This document shows positions 1 through 10,800 of a DNA stretch of 64,000 bases, in pieces (the stretch's first letter is position 1; each line of letters starts with the position of its first letter). Source of the stretch: Edaphocola aurantiacus (GTDB taxonomy: Bacteria; Bacteroidota; Bacteroidia; Chitinophagales; Chitinophagaceae); contig NZ_VOSI01000003.1 of the NCBI RefSeq assembly GCF_019797745.1, positions 434,001-498,000 of the forward strand. The letters are read 5' to 3'. A program made the position numbers and the translations under genes. The notes below the pieces were generated by a model that searched no databases, had not been told where the DNA came from, and worked only from the letters and a program-made list of their open reading frames with translations.

Positions 1-1513
1 CGGTATTTTCAGCTGGTGCATAACGCAGGTGCAGCCGAGGCGTAAGGAAAGCCCCGAATAGATTATGATAATCGGCCCTCAGTCCGGCTACCATATTGAA
101 TTTGTTCAGGTACTTATACGCATATTCTGCAAATACTCCCGGTACCACTTCGGTACGTTTCAGTGGCGTACCGGTAAATGTTTCCTGGTAGGCATCATAT
201 TGAGCGCTTGCCCCACCTTTGACCGTATGATTGGTATTATTGATTATAGTCTGGTAGATATAGTTGGCATAAAAGCTCTGCTGACGGCCATTATAACTAC
301 GGGCACCATATTGATTATCCTGTTCGTGAATGGTTGCGGCAAGCTGCAACCCCATACTTTTATAAGGCTTTGCCGGAAATACTTTGCCGATCTTGGCCCA
401 GCCTTCCAGACGATTCACCTTATTTTCATAACCCCATGGATTACCGGCTACCTGTGGTGTACCTTCGGCGTAATTAGTCTGTCCGCCAATAGTATTCAGG
501 TTAACGACTTTAATGCCGCCCTGGATTTCGAGGCCACGGTCTCCGAAATAAAACCAGCGGTTACTGCCGACAAAGTTATTCCCTCTCGGGTTGTCCAGGA
601 AGCCATCATTATTCATATCCACCTTCATCCAGTCGGAACGGCCATGGAGCAATACACTTGTACTTAAATGCTTGTTGAAATTATGATTATACACCAGGTT
701 GCCTTCGGAACGGCCCTGTGTGCTCTGGTAGCCATTGATGAGCCATTTAGGGGCCTTATCTTCAAATGGTTTGATCCATTCCACATTGATCTGTCCGGCA
801 GTACCCTCATAACCATTTACCACACTACCGGTACCTTTGCTCAGCTGCATGCTTTCGACAAATGTACCCGGAGTAAAGCTAAGGCCGGTAATGGAAGCCA
901 GTCCGCGGATATCAGGTATATTTTCTCTGGTAAATGTTGTGTATGCTCCCGCCAGACCCAGCATCTGGATTTGCTTATAGCCACTTACTGCATCGGTAAA
1001 GCCGACATCAACAGAAGGAGTAGTTTCAAAACTTTCGCTCAGGTTACAGCAGGCTGCCTTCATCAGTTCGCCGCTGCCGATCTTCTCTACTTTCATAGCG
1101 CCACTCAGGCCGATCTCTGTTGTCTTACGGCGGCTGGTTACCTCTACAGTACCCAGCTCCTTACCTTCTTTAAGGCTGGCCTCCTGCATCTTCACCTCTA
1201 TGGCAGCAGTACCCGCAGCAAGGGAAACCGTTTCTGTGCGGTAGCCCATAAAACTGAATATCAGTTGGCTGGTACCGGCAGGTACCTGTATGGTGAAGGC
1301 TCCGTTCTCGTCCGTAATCTGGTGGTGACGATTGTCCGGGGTATGTATGGTCACACCGATCATACCATCTTTCTGCTGAGCATCAAATACATGACCCGTA
1401 ACTGTTTGCATAGCTACGATCGTGTCTGCCACTGCATCCTGCGCAGATGCCTGGCTGACTGTACCCGATAAACCCAGGGCAAAGACAAAGCTTAATGGGA
1501 TTGCTTTATGCAT
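1..1513 (-). CDS. TonB-dependent outer-membrane receptor, metal-associated type (3' end outside window)
   Basis: Partial gene: the ATG is at 1513 and the frame stays open to the window edge, giving about 504 residues. A signal peptide (MHKAIPLSFVFALGLSGTVS) is followed by a carboxypeptidase-regulatory-like Ig fold (around residues 35-110, containing PDNRHHQITDENGAFTI) and a TonB plug. The plug carries AACCNLSESFETTPSVDV and later QIQMLGL, a signature I associate with Bacteroidota receptors found beside heavy-metal-binding proteins. The start codon overlaps the stop of the upstream HMA-domain gene (TAATG), so the two are probably translationally coupled. The likely role is TonB-energised uptake across the outer membrane. 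The metal (copper being one candidate) is inferred from neighbours only. Confidence 0.88.
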   Translation of the reverse strand, partial: MHKAIPLSFVFALGLSGTVSQASAQDAVADTIVAMQTVTGHVFDAQQKDGMIGVTIHTPDNRHHQITDENGAFTIQVPAGTSQLIFSFMGYRTETVSLAAGTAAIEVKMQEASLKEGKELGTVEVTSRRKTTEIGLSGAMKVEKIGSGELMKAACCNLSESFETTPSVDVGFTDAVSGYKQIQMLGLAGAYTTFTRENIPDIRGLASITGLSFTPGTFVESMQLSKGTGSVVNGYEGTAGQINVEWIKPFEDKAPKWLINGYQSTQGRSEGNLVYNHNFNKHLSTSVLLHGRSDWMKVDMNNDGFLDNPRGNNFVGSNRWFYFGDRGLEIQGGIKVVNLNTIGGQTNYAEGTPQVAGNPWGYENKVNRLEGWAKIGKVFPAKPYKSMGLQLAATIHEQDNQYGARSYNGRQQSFYANYIYQTIINNTNHTVKGGASAQYDAYQETFTGTPLKRTEVVPGVFAEYAYKYLNKFNMVAGLRADYHNLFGAFLTPRLHLRYAPAENT

Positions 1514-1875
1514 TAATGGGCGCATTCAGCACCATCATTATATGCGCAGCAGGAAGGAAGTTTTTTGTACTGATCCTTATCGGCCAGTATATCTCCGGCA
1601 TCGTGTCCTTTGCGGGCTATACTTTGTTCGATTGTTTTCAGATCGGTTTTGTCTGAATTATATACCAGTTTCAGTTCCTGGGTTTTCTGATCCCAATCGG
1701 CACGTTTAACTCCTTTAATGTACGCGGCATCTTCAATACGTTTTTTACACATACTGCATACACCTTTTACCTTAATGGTTTCAGATTTGATCTTTGAAGA
1801 CTCCTGTGCAAATGAGGAGATTGGGGTAGAATATATTGTAAATAGGGCCGTTAAGGCTATAATAGACTGTCTCAT
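1513..1875 (-). CDS. secreted heavy-metal-associated (HMA) domain protein
   Basis: 120 residues. An N-terminal signal peptide ends near SSFAQ (residue 24), so the protein is exported to the periplasm or is a surface protein. The rest is one HMA fold. The metal-binding loop is GVCSMCKK with Cys40 and Cys43, followed by the usual helix (RIEDAAY) and the KGV...ADWD strand. The C-terminal tail adds a CC pair (SCCAYND) and a final Cys118, extra ligands not present in plain CopZ-type domains. It probably binds Cu(I) or another soft metal and works with the TonB receptor whose start codon overlaps its stop. Which metal it binds cannot be read from the sequence. Confidence 0.85.
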   Translation of the reverse strand: MRQSIIALTALFTIYSTPISSFAQESSKIKSETIKVKGVCSMCKKRIEDAAYIKGVKRADWDQKTQELKLVYNSDKTDLKTIEQSIARKGHDAGDILADKDQYKKLPSCCAYNDGAECAH

Positions 1876-1942
1876 TGTTTAATGAATTATGTATCGGGTT
1901 AGTAAAAAGATTCAAATGAATAATAAACATTCAAGTGAAGCT

Positions 1943-2377
1943 TTAACCGTAATACACAATGCGCTGAAACAATTTATATAAAGGAATGTCCTGCCAGAGC
2001 CCGGGTGGAGGGGCATTGGCATCATATGATGCCTGCTCTACTCCGGTCACATAGGGAGCCTCATATACGGCATAATGCAGTAATGGTGGCACGGCGGCTA
2101 CTGTCTGCAGTAATTGTAACTGTTTGGCAGCCTCTACATGCTGGTCGGCACTGATTTTTAAAGAAATGGCTACATTGTCGCAGCAGTCCTTATCCTGTTT
2201 GCTGATATGCTGATCCGCAGATTTATCTTTTGCAGCAGCTGCACAACAACATGATTTGTTCGACTCCAGGAAACTGATTGACTCTATTTCCTGCCCGCAG
2301 AAATGCATTTGTACTACCGATCCGGAAACGGACAGGCTGTACATAAACAGCATTAATATGGCGAACATTTTTTTCAT
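1943..2377 (-). CDS. small exported Cys-rich protein with HxC, CC and PPP motifs (HYC_CC_PP-like)
   Basis: 144 residues with an N-terminal signal sequence (MKKMFAILMLFMYSLSVSGS). Conserved-looking elements in order are HFC just after the signal peptide, a CCC run near residue 44, a CC pair around residue 66, and APPPG near the C-terminus. This spacing matches a Bacteroidota small-protein family that I know under the descriptive name HYC_CC_PP; the match is from memory and was not searched. It is the first gene of the minus-strand group HYC-like / HMA / TonB receptor, with 67 bp before the HMA gene. Clustered Cys and His suggest metal binding or delivery in the periplasm; this is inference. 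Confidence 0.65.
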   Translation of the reverse strand: MKKMFAILMLFMYSLSVSGSVVQMHFCGQEIESISFLESNKSCCCAAAAKDKSADQHISKQDKDCCDNVAISLKISADQHVEAAKQLQLLQTVAAVPPLLHYAVYEAPYVTGVEQASYDANAPPPGLWQDIPLYKLFQRIVYYG

Positions 2378-2485
2378 TCACAGCGAAAATAGGAAATAAA
2401 ACAGCCCGATGAAACTAATATTGTGATTTTATAAATTTTTAACTAATATAGATGTTGTATTTTCGCGGTTTAAATTTTTGAATGT

Positions 2486-3556
2486 ATGCATACAGAAGAA
2501 TGGGAAGACGAGGAATTGACGGAAAGTGAAGACGGTGAACAGGAGCAGGAGCTGGAAGAACGCCTCCGCATCATAGTAGACAAAGGGCAGGAACCCCTGC
2601 GTGTAGATAAATTCGTCATGAATCGTGTGGAAGGTGCTACGCGGAATAAGGTACAGATTGCTATTGACGAAGGCCACGTACTGGTTGATGGCAAAACGGT
2701 GAAGTCTAACTTTAAGGTAAAGCCGGGTATGGAAGTTGTTGTTTTTGACAACCGCCGTCCGGACCGTACTGATATTATACCAGAACCAATGGATCTGGAA
2801 ATTTTCTATGAAGATGATGATGTATTGGTGATCAATAAGCAGGCTGGTATTGTGGTGCACCCTGGCAGCGGTAACTATTCCGGTACGCTGGTCAATGGTG
2901 TAGCCTGGTACCTGAATCCTCCTGAGGATAAAGGCCGTATTATAGAACTGCCAAGAGTAGGGCTGGTACACCGTATTGATAAAGATACGAGTGGCCTGAT
3001 CCTTGTGGCTAAAAACGAAGCGGCAGCCAAACACCTGTCTTTACAGTTTCAGGCACATACCATCCACCGTCGTTATATTGCGCTGGCATGGGGCCACTTC
3101 GAACAGCCGGAGGGTACAATTACTGCCAACATCGGTCGCAACATGCGCTTTCGCAAAAAGATGGATGCTTTCCCTGACGGAGATTATGGTAAGCATGCTG
3201 TAACACACTATAAAGTACTGGAACAATTCCATTATGTTTCTCTGCTGGAGTTCAGACTGGAGACCGGCCGTACGCACCAGATCCGTGTACACAGCCGCCT
3301 GATAGGCCATCCGCTGTTTAATGATGAAACTTATGGTGGAGATCGTATTGTAAGAGGAACGGTTTATTCCAAATACAAACAGTTTGTAGATAACTGCTTC
3401 AAATTAATGCCGCGTCAGGCGCTGCATGCCAAAGAGCTGGGATTTGTGCATCCGGCTACCGGGGAGCAAATGCTCTTCAGCTCCGAACTACCGGACGATA
3501 TGGTTGCAGTGATCGACAAATGGAGAAAATATATCGTTAAAGAAAACCAAGCTTAA
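2486..3556 (+). CDS. rluD: RluA-family 23S rRNA pseudouridine synthase (RluD-like)
   Basis: 356 residues. Residues ~1-30 are a highly acidic extension. Residues ~37-85 are an S4 RNA-binding domain (LRVDKFVMNRVEGATRNKVQ). The catalytic domain follows, with the family signature GLVHRIDKDTSGLILVAKN holding the catalytic Asp, and later LETGRTHQIRVH. RluD-type enzymes convert uridines in helix 69 of 23S rRNA to pseudouridine; RluA and RluC relatives are the alternative, but the S4 domain plus overall length favours RluD. The start at 2486 directly follows an A+T-rich leader. The next gene begins 10 bp after the stop, so they are likely co-transcribed. Confidence 0.92.
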   Translation: MHTEEWEDEELTESEDGEQEQELEERLRIIVDKGQEPLRVDKFVMNRVEGATRNKVQIAIDEGHVLVDGKTVKSNFKVKPGMEVVVFDNRRPDRTDIIPEPMDLEIFYEDDDVLVINKQAGIVVHPGSGNYSGTLVNGVAWYLNPPEDKGRIIELPRVGLVHRIDKDTSGLILVAKNEAAAKHLSLQFQAHTIHRRYIALAWGHFEQPEGTITANIGRNMRFRKKMDAFPDGDYGKHAVTHYKVLEQFHYVSLLEFRLETGRTHQIRVHSRLIGHPLFNDETYGGDRIVRGTVYSKYKQFVDNCFKLMPRQALHAKELGFVHPATGEQMLFSSELPDDMVAVIDKWRKYIVKENQA

Positions 3557-3566
3557 CTAATATTAC

Positions 3567-4709
3567 ATGAGTACACGCTTTTATGCAATATTGCTGTTGT
3601 TATCCAGCTCATCACTGGCACATGCCCAGATCAGTAACAAGCCAGAGCAGCTGGATATGCGCGCACTGCGAAAACTGGACGATGGATTGTACTTCAGCGT
3701 GTACTCTAATAATTTTTTCAAGAATAATGAGTACTTCCTGCCTTCACTGAGCGGGTATACATTATTCGGTACCCAGAATACTTTTGCCCTCACTTATAAG
3801 CCCAATAAGCATGTAAGCCTGCAGGGCGGGATATATCTCAAAAAAGATTTCGGCACCGATGGTCTGGTTAAGGTAGCCCCATGGTACCAGCTGGACTTGC
3901 ATCGTAATGGCTACAGCCTCACTTTCGGCAACCTCGCCGGGAATATCGGCCATGGCATGATAGATCCAATGTATGGGTATGAACGACTGATGACTAATTA
4001 CCAGGAGCATGGCATCCAGTTGAAAGCCGATAAAAAACACATCTACACCGACCTTTGGGTAGACTGGCAAAAGCAGCAGTACTACGGGGTAAACTATAAT
4101 GAACGGTTTACAGTGGGTAACCATACCCGTATTAAACTATCCTCCAGAGATAAAGCACATCGCTTCAGTATACCGGTACAATTATTGGCCAGCCATAACG
4201 GGGGCCAGTGGGATACGACCAGTGCGCCGACTGTAACCCTGTTTAATGCAGCGGTTGGTCTGGACTGGGCACATAAACTTAAATCAGGAAATATTGTCAA
4301 AGGAATAGGCGCAAATGCCTATTATCTCTACTATAAAGATCTTGCAGGTAACAGCGATATGCCTTACCGTAACGGTTCTGGTATTTATGCCAATGCCAAT
4401 GTGCGCTTCAAAGACGGATTTTACGCTACGTTGAGCTACTGGCAGGGGAGACAATTCATTTCACCAACAGGAGGAGTCCTGTTCCAGTCCCAGAGCTTTA
4501 ATCCCAACAAGCAGGAGCTGCCGGCACGAGAGCGAAAGTTGATCACCCTGGGTCTGGCATACCAGCGCAAGGTGATGAAAGAGATTGACCTCGATGTACG
4601 CCTTGAACCTTTCTATGATCTTAACTATCAGAAGCTTAACTACAACTATAGTCTTTTCCTGACTTATCAGCCTCATTTCTTGTTGAAGAAGGGTAAGCTA
4701 TCTAATTAA
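3567..4709 (+). CDS. predicted outer-membrane beta-barrel protein, function unknown
   Basis: 380 residues. A clear signal peptide (MSTRFYAILLLLSSSSLAHAQ) is followed by alternating aromatic/hydrophobic strands (YFSVYSNNFF, HVSLQGGIYL, GFYATLSYWQ, DLDVRLEPFYDLNYQ) and an ending of short strands (YSLFLTYQPHFLL), all typical of an outer-membrane barrel. I do not recognise a specific family. It starts 10 bp after the rluD-like gene, suggesting one transcript, although no functional link is evident. It could be a small porin or a structural outer-membrane protein. Confidence 0.7.
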   Translation: MSTRFYAILLLLSSSSLAHAQISNKPEQLDMRALRKLDDGLYFSVYSNNFFKNNEYFLPSLSGYTLFGTQNTFALTYKPNKHVSLQGGIYLKKDFGTDGLVKVAPWYQLDLHRNGYSLTFGNLAGNIGHGMIDPMYGYERLMTNYQEHGIQLKADKKHIYTDLWVDWQKQQYYGVNYNERFTVGNHTRIKLSSRDKAHRFSIPVQLLASHNGGQWDTTSAPTVTLFNAAVGLDWAHKLKSGNIVKGIGANAYYLYYKDLAGNSDMPYRNGSGIYANANVRFKDGFYATLSYWQGRQFISPTGGVLFQSQSFNPNKQELPARERKLITLGLAYQRKVMKEIDLDVRLEPFYDLNYQKLNYNYSLFLTYQPHFLLKKGKLSN

Positions 4710-4881
4710 TTAACAATGGTTAACAAAACTGATTAACATAGGTTAACTCCGCTCATTTTCTTTGCAAAAATGCCCCGCTTAACGCAAACATAATTGACAT
4801 TGCTATATATGTGTTGTAAATTTATAGAACTTTAACATATTAAGGTTTTAACATTTTTTTTCAACTACATTTTACAGGGGT

Positions 4882-7800
4882 ATGGCAAAGCATCTACATT
4901 TACTAGTATTGTTTTGCCTGGTATGTTTTTCTTCTAAGGCACAACTAGGCATGACGGTTACGGACACAACAGTTTGTAAGACAACAACATTTTCAGTTTG
5001 CGCGACACCACCGGCCAGCACATTGCCAAACATCGACATGGATGATAAATTCTCATCAGCGATCAGCATTGGCTTTCCATTTACATTTTACGGCCAAACG
5101 TTTACGCAACTGGTAATTTCAGACAACAATTTTATCTCCTTTAATACCAGTCTGGCAGGACAGGTAAGCCTGTTTAAGTACCAGGATGCCTTAGGTGCCG
5201 GTCAACTGGATAATGTGATTATGTTTCCTTTCCAGGATCTGAACCCTTCTAACAGCAATGGTATAATTCGTTATAAAACCATTGGCAGTGCACCAAACAG
5301 GAAGTTTATCATTGAGTTTTGTAATGTTGGATACTATAGTTGTAACAGTATTACGGCTACCGATCAGCTGATACTGAGCGAGGGTACGAATACTATTGAG
5401 ATGCATATTGCACAGAAACAGGAATGTGCAACCTGGCCAATCGGTACTTCGGTTGGAAAGGGAGTACAGGGAGTACGGGCTACCTCAAATGCAACTGCGG
5501 TATTTGCAGCGGGCAGGGGCCCTGCAAGTACAACCTGGACTGCATCCGGAGAAGGTATGCGTTTTACGCCATCCGGCAGTTCAAGCTACACTGTAAGCAA
5601 TATCGGCTATAATCAGGAACCTTTCTTTAACCCTGGCGGAACATTTGCCTGGTATGCCCAGGGCAGCAGTACGCCATTTGCAACGACCAACTGTGTCAGT
5701 ATTACGACGAATCCGGCTGTAAATTATTATGTGGCGGTGTATACCGGTACGATCGGCTGTAATTCCAGTGTTACCATGACGGCGCAGGATACCGTATTTG
5801 TACATCATAATAATATCACTGCAACCAAAACGCTGACCTACTGCCAGGCAGCATTACCCGTAACATGGAATGGCTTGACCATTCCTGCAGGTACTACCAG
5901 TCAGAATAACTTTGGTACCGTACTGGTCACCGGAGGCACCTGCGATACTACATTTACAGTAAACCTGAATATTATCCCGGCAGTTACTCCTGCTTTTACG
6001 CAGGTAGATACGATTTGTTATCTTGCCGCTTTAGCGCCACTCCCAACCACTTCCAATAACGGAGTCAGCGGTACCTGGAGTCCGGCAATCAATAATACTG
6101 CGACCACTACTTATACTTTTACTCCAAATGCCGGCACCTGTGCGGTACCTGTGACGATGACCATAGCAGTGAAACCAAATGTGCAACCATTTTTTACACA
6201 GCTGGGGCCATTCTGTATCGGAGCGACTATTCCACCTTTGCCGACCACAGACCTGAGCGGAACGATCAGCGGCTACTGGACACCGTCTCCTGTAAGCAAT
6301 ACTGTTTCTGATCTATATACATTTCATCCGACTTCTCAGCAATGTGCGCTTACCTTCCCGATGTTCATACAGATCAATAATAATACGGTACCTACCTTTA
6401 ACCAGGTAGATCCTATTTGTATCGGCGGACCATTAGGAGCATTGCCAACCACCTCTACCAATAATATACATGGTAGCTGGAGTCCGGCTATGAATAACCA
6501 GGCGACTACTACCTATACATTTACACCGGACGCGGGACAATGTGCAGTACCTACTACTATGACCGTACAGGTATTGCCCATCCTGGAGCCTACATTTACA
6601 CAGGTACCTCCTGTATGTCTCGGTGGTGTGCTGGGACCTTTGCCGACAACTTCCAATAATGGATTTGGCGGTACCTGGAGCCCGGCCCCTAACAGTGGTG
6701 CTACAACTACCTATACCTTTACGCCGAATCCGGGACAGTGTGCCGATACTGCAACGATGACTATTGTGGTATTACCCAATACAATCACACCTACCTTCAA
6801 TGCCATTCCACCGGTTTGTTATGGCAGCACAACTAATCCGCTACCTCCAACCTCTACAAACGGCATTAACGGAGGCTGGAGTCCGGCCTGGAATAATACA
6901 GCAACCACAACTTATACCTTTATACCTGAGCCCGGACAATGTGCCATCAATACCACAATGACTGTGACGGTAAACAGTGTAACGCCAACCTTTGCACCGA
7001 TACCTGCGGTATGTTACGGTGCGCCTAATCCACTGCAGTCGACTTCTACCAATGGTATCAGTGGTACCTGGAGTCCTGCCTGGAATAATGCAGCAACCAC
7101 TACTTATACCTTTACCGCTAATCCGGGACAATGTGCCATAGGAAATGTAAGCCTTACGGTAGTTGTAAACAGTACTACTCCGTCATTTACACAGGTAGGA
7201 CCTATATGCCAGGGGGCTACTGTAGCTCCGTTGCCTACAACCTCCAACAATGGTATCACCGGTACCTGGAGTCCTGCGGCGATCAACAACAACACGACTA
7301 CTACATACACCTTTACTCCAACAGCGGGACAATGTGCTGCCACTGCTACGATGACGATTGTCGTAAACAGTGCAACACCATTATTTACGCAGGTGCCTGC
7401 TATCTGTGCGGGCGCACCGCTGGCGGCATTGCCTACAACGTCCAACAATGGTATCACCGGTACCTGGAGCCCGGCTATAAACAACAACACTACAACGACC
7501 TATACCTTTACCCCAACTGCCGGACAGTGTGCTGCTGCTACAACCATGACCATTACGGTAAATCCGGTTGTGGTGCCACAGTTTGCACAGGAACCTTCAG
7601 TGTGTCTGGGTACCAAGATCAATCCGATACCCACTACCTCTCTGAATGGTGTACATGGTACCTGGAGCCCGGTAGCCAACAGTAATGTAACTACTACCTA
7701 TACGTTTACCCCTAATGCCGGACAGTGTGCTACTACGACCACTATGACCATCGTAGTGAACCCGATTGTGAACCCTGTATTTACACAAGTGGCTCCGATC

Positions 7801-10800
7801 TGTGCAGGCAGCACTTTAAATCCATTACCGACTACAGCCAACAACGGTATTACCGGTAGCTGGAGTCCGGCTATAAACAATACGGCGACAACAACCTATA
7901 CCTTTATCCCGGATACTACACAATGTGCCAATCCTGCCCAGATGACCATTACGGTAAATCCTCTGATTACACCGGCTTTTACCCAGGTCAATTCAATCTG
8001 TGCCGGCGCAACACTGAGTCCTTTGCCTACAACGTCTACGAATGGTATCAATGGTACCTGGGCGCCTGCACTGAACAATGCAGCGACCACTACGTATACG
8101 TTTACACCAACAGCCGGACAGTGTGCTACCACAACAACCATGACCATTGCCGTAAATAATAATACAGCACCTACCTTTACGCAAGTAGCACCTGTATGTG
8201 CGGGAGCGACTTTAAGTCCTTTACCAACGACGTCTACTAATAGCATTACCGGTACCTGGTCACCAGCGCTGAATAATACAGCGACCACTACCTATACCTT
8301 TACACCAACAGCCGGTCAATGTGCGAATACCACAACGATGACCATTACGGTAAACCCGATCGTTACCCCAACGTTTACAGCAGTCGGACCGGTATGTGCG
8401 GGTACTTCATTGGGAGCCTTACCTACTACGTCTAATAATGGCATCAGCGGTACATGGTCACCGGCACTGAACAATACCACGACTACTACGTATACGTTCA
8501 CGCCAACAGCAGGACAGTGCGCTGCTACTACTACGATGACTATTACGGCAAATCCTCTGGTGGCACCGGCCTTTACCCAGGTCAATTCAATCTGTGCCGG
8601 CGCAACTTTGAGTCCTTTGCCGACAACGTCTACGAATGGTGTCAGCGGCACATGGGCACCAGCACTGAATAATACGGCGACCACTACCTATACTTTTACG
8701 CCAACTGCAGGTCAATGTGCCAGCACTGCAACCATGACGATTGCTGTAAATAATAATACAGCACCTACCTTTACGCAAGTAGCACCTGTATGTGCGGGAG
8801 CGACTTTAAGTCCTTTACCAACGACATCTACTAATAGCATTACCGGTACCTGGGCACCAGCGCTGAATAATACAGCGACCACTACCTATACCTTTACACC
8901 AACAGCAGGTCAATGTGCGACGACCACAACGATGACCATTACGGTAAATCCGGTCGTTACACCGACGTTTACTGCGGTTGGGCCGGTATGTTCGGGAGCT
9001 GCACTGAGCGCCTTACCTACAACATCTACCAACGGTGTTAGCGGTACCTGGGCACCAGCACTGAACAATACAGCGACCACAACCTATACATTTACACCAG
9101 CTGCTGGACAGTGTGCGACAACTACAACGATGACCATTACGGTAAATCCGAATGTTGCTCCTGCGTTTACACAAGTAGCTCCAATCTGTTCGGGAGGCGT
9201 CTTGAGTGCCTTACCTACCACATCTACCAATGGTATCAGCGGTACCTGGGCACCGGCACTGAACAATACAACGACTACTACGTATACCTTCACGCCAACT
9301 GCAGGACAGTGCGCTGCTACTGCAACGATGACCATTACGGTGAACCCTAACCTGGCACCGGCATTCACTCAGGTGGCACCGATCTGTAGCGGAGGTACGT
9401 TAAATGCCTTGCCTATAACATCGACTAATGGTATCAGCGGTACATGGGCACCTGCACTGAATAATACGGCTACAACTACCTATACGTTCACACCAACAGC
9501 AGGTCAATGTGCGAATACCACAACCATGACCATCACGGTAAACCCAATCGTTACACCAACATTTACAGCAGTTGGGCCGGTATGTGCCGGTACTTCTTTA
9601 AGTGCCTTACCAGCCACTTCCCTGAATGGTATTAACGGTAGCTGGAGTCCGGCCATCAATAATATGGCGACCACAACCTATACATTCACACCGGCTGCGG
9701 GACAATGTGCCATCAGTACCACAATGACGATTGTGATCACTCCAAGTACGACACCTGCTTTTGTACAGGTAAATCCGATCTGTAGTGGTGCACCGCTTGC
9801 TGCTTTACCTACGGTTTCGACCAACGGTATCAGTGGTAGCTGGAGCCCTGCTATCAATAATACAACTACAACTACTTATACGTTTACTCCTGCTGCCGGC
9901 CAGTGTGCCTTACCGACAACCATGACGATTACTGTAAATCCGAATGTAATACCGGTATTTACGCCAGTTGGACCGGTTTGTGCAGGAACGCCAATCAGTC
10001 CCTTAGCTACCACATCTACTAACGGAGTAACCGGAACATGGTCTCCGGCCATAAACAATATGGCTACTACAACCTACACCTTTACTCCTGTTAGCAACGG
10101 ACAATGTTCTGGCAGTACCACCATGACCATTGTCATTAATCCATACCTGACGGGCACACGTAATGTATCTATGTGCGAAGGCGGTAGTTATACCTTTAAC
10201 GGTCTTGTCTACACCGCTTCTGTAAACGGCGTTAAGGATACTATTCCTAATCAGAATACCTGTGACAGTATCATCACCCTGAACCTGAATGTATATCCGA
10301 AAACATATGGTACCCAAACGGCAACCATCTGCCAGGGCAATACTTATGTATTCAACGGAGTGAGCTATACTACATCCAACAGCACGGCGAAAGATACACT
10401 GGTCAACAGTCATGGCTGTGACAGTATTGTTACGCTGAACTTAACGGTAGTGCCGGTTAACCCGATCAGCGCTACTTATAATCTGACAGGATGTGGTACT
10501 GTATACTTCAACGGACAACCTTATAACAACAATGCAGTGGTACACGATACTTTGCATACTCAATTGGGTTGTGACAGTCTGTACCGCACCACAAACATTA
10601 CGGTGTATCCGGAATACCACTACGGACAAACGATCGATACTATAGCCTGTGGTAAACTGGTATATGATGGGGTTACTTACACGGAAAGTGTTACCATAAA
10701 AGATACCTTATATACCATACATGGTTGTGACAGTGTGATCAATAACATTAATATACAGATCGTCAATTTTGAATTACAGGCGACCGTAACACCAGAAGAT

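Noticed and set aside
65-1471. Long plus-strand frames over the first 1.5 kb
   Set aside because: The minus strand reads as a TonB receptor with signal peptide and plug motifs, so these are shadows.
7131-9368. Many long frames on both strands inside the two adhesin genes
   Set aside because: They are out-of-frame readings of the 198-bp repeats; the repeat period (a multiple of 3) keeps all frames open. No start-site or motif support.
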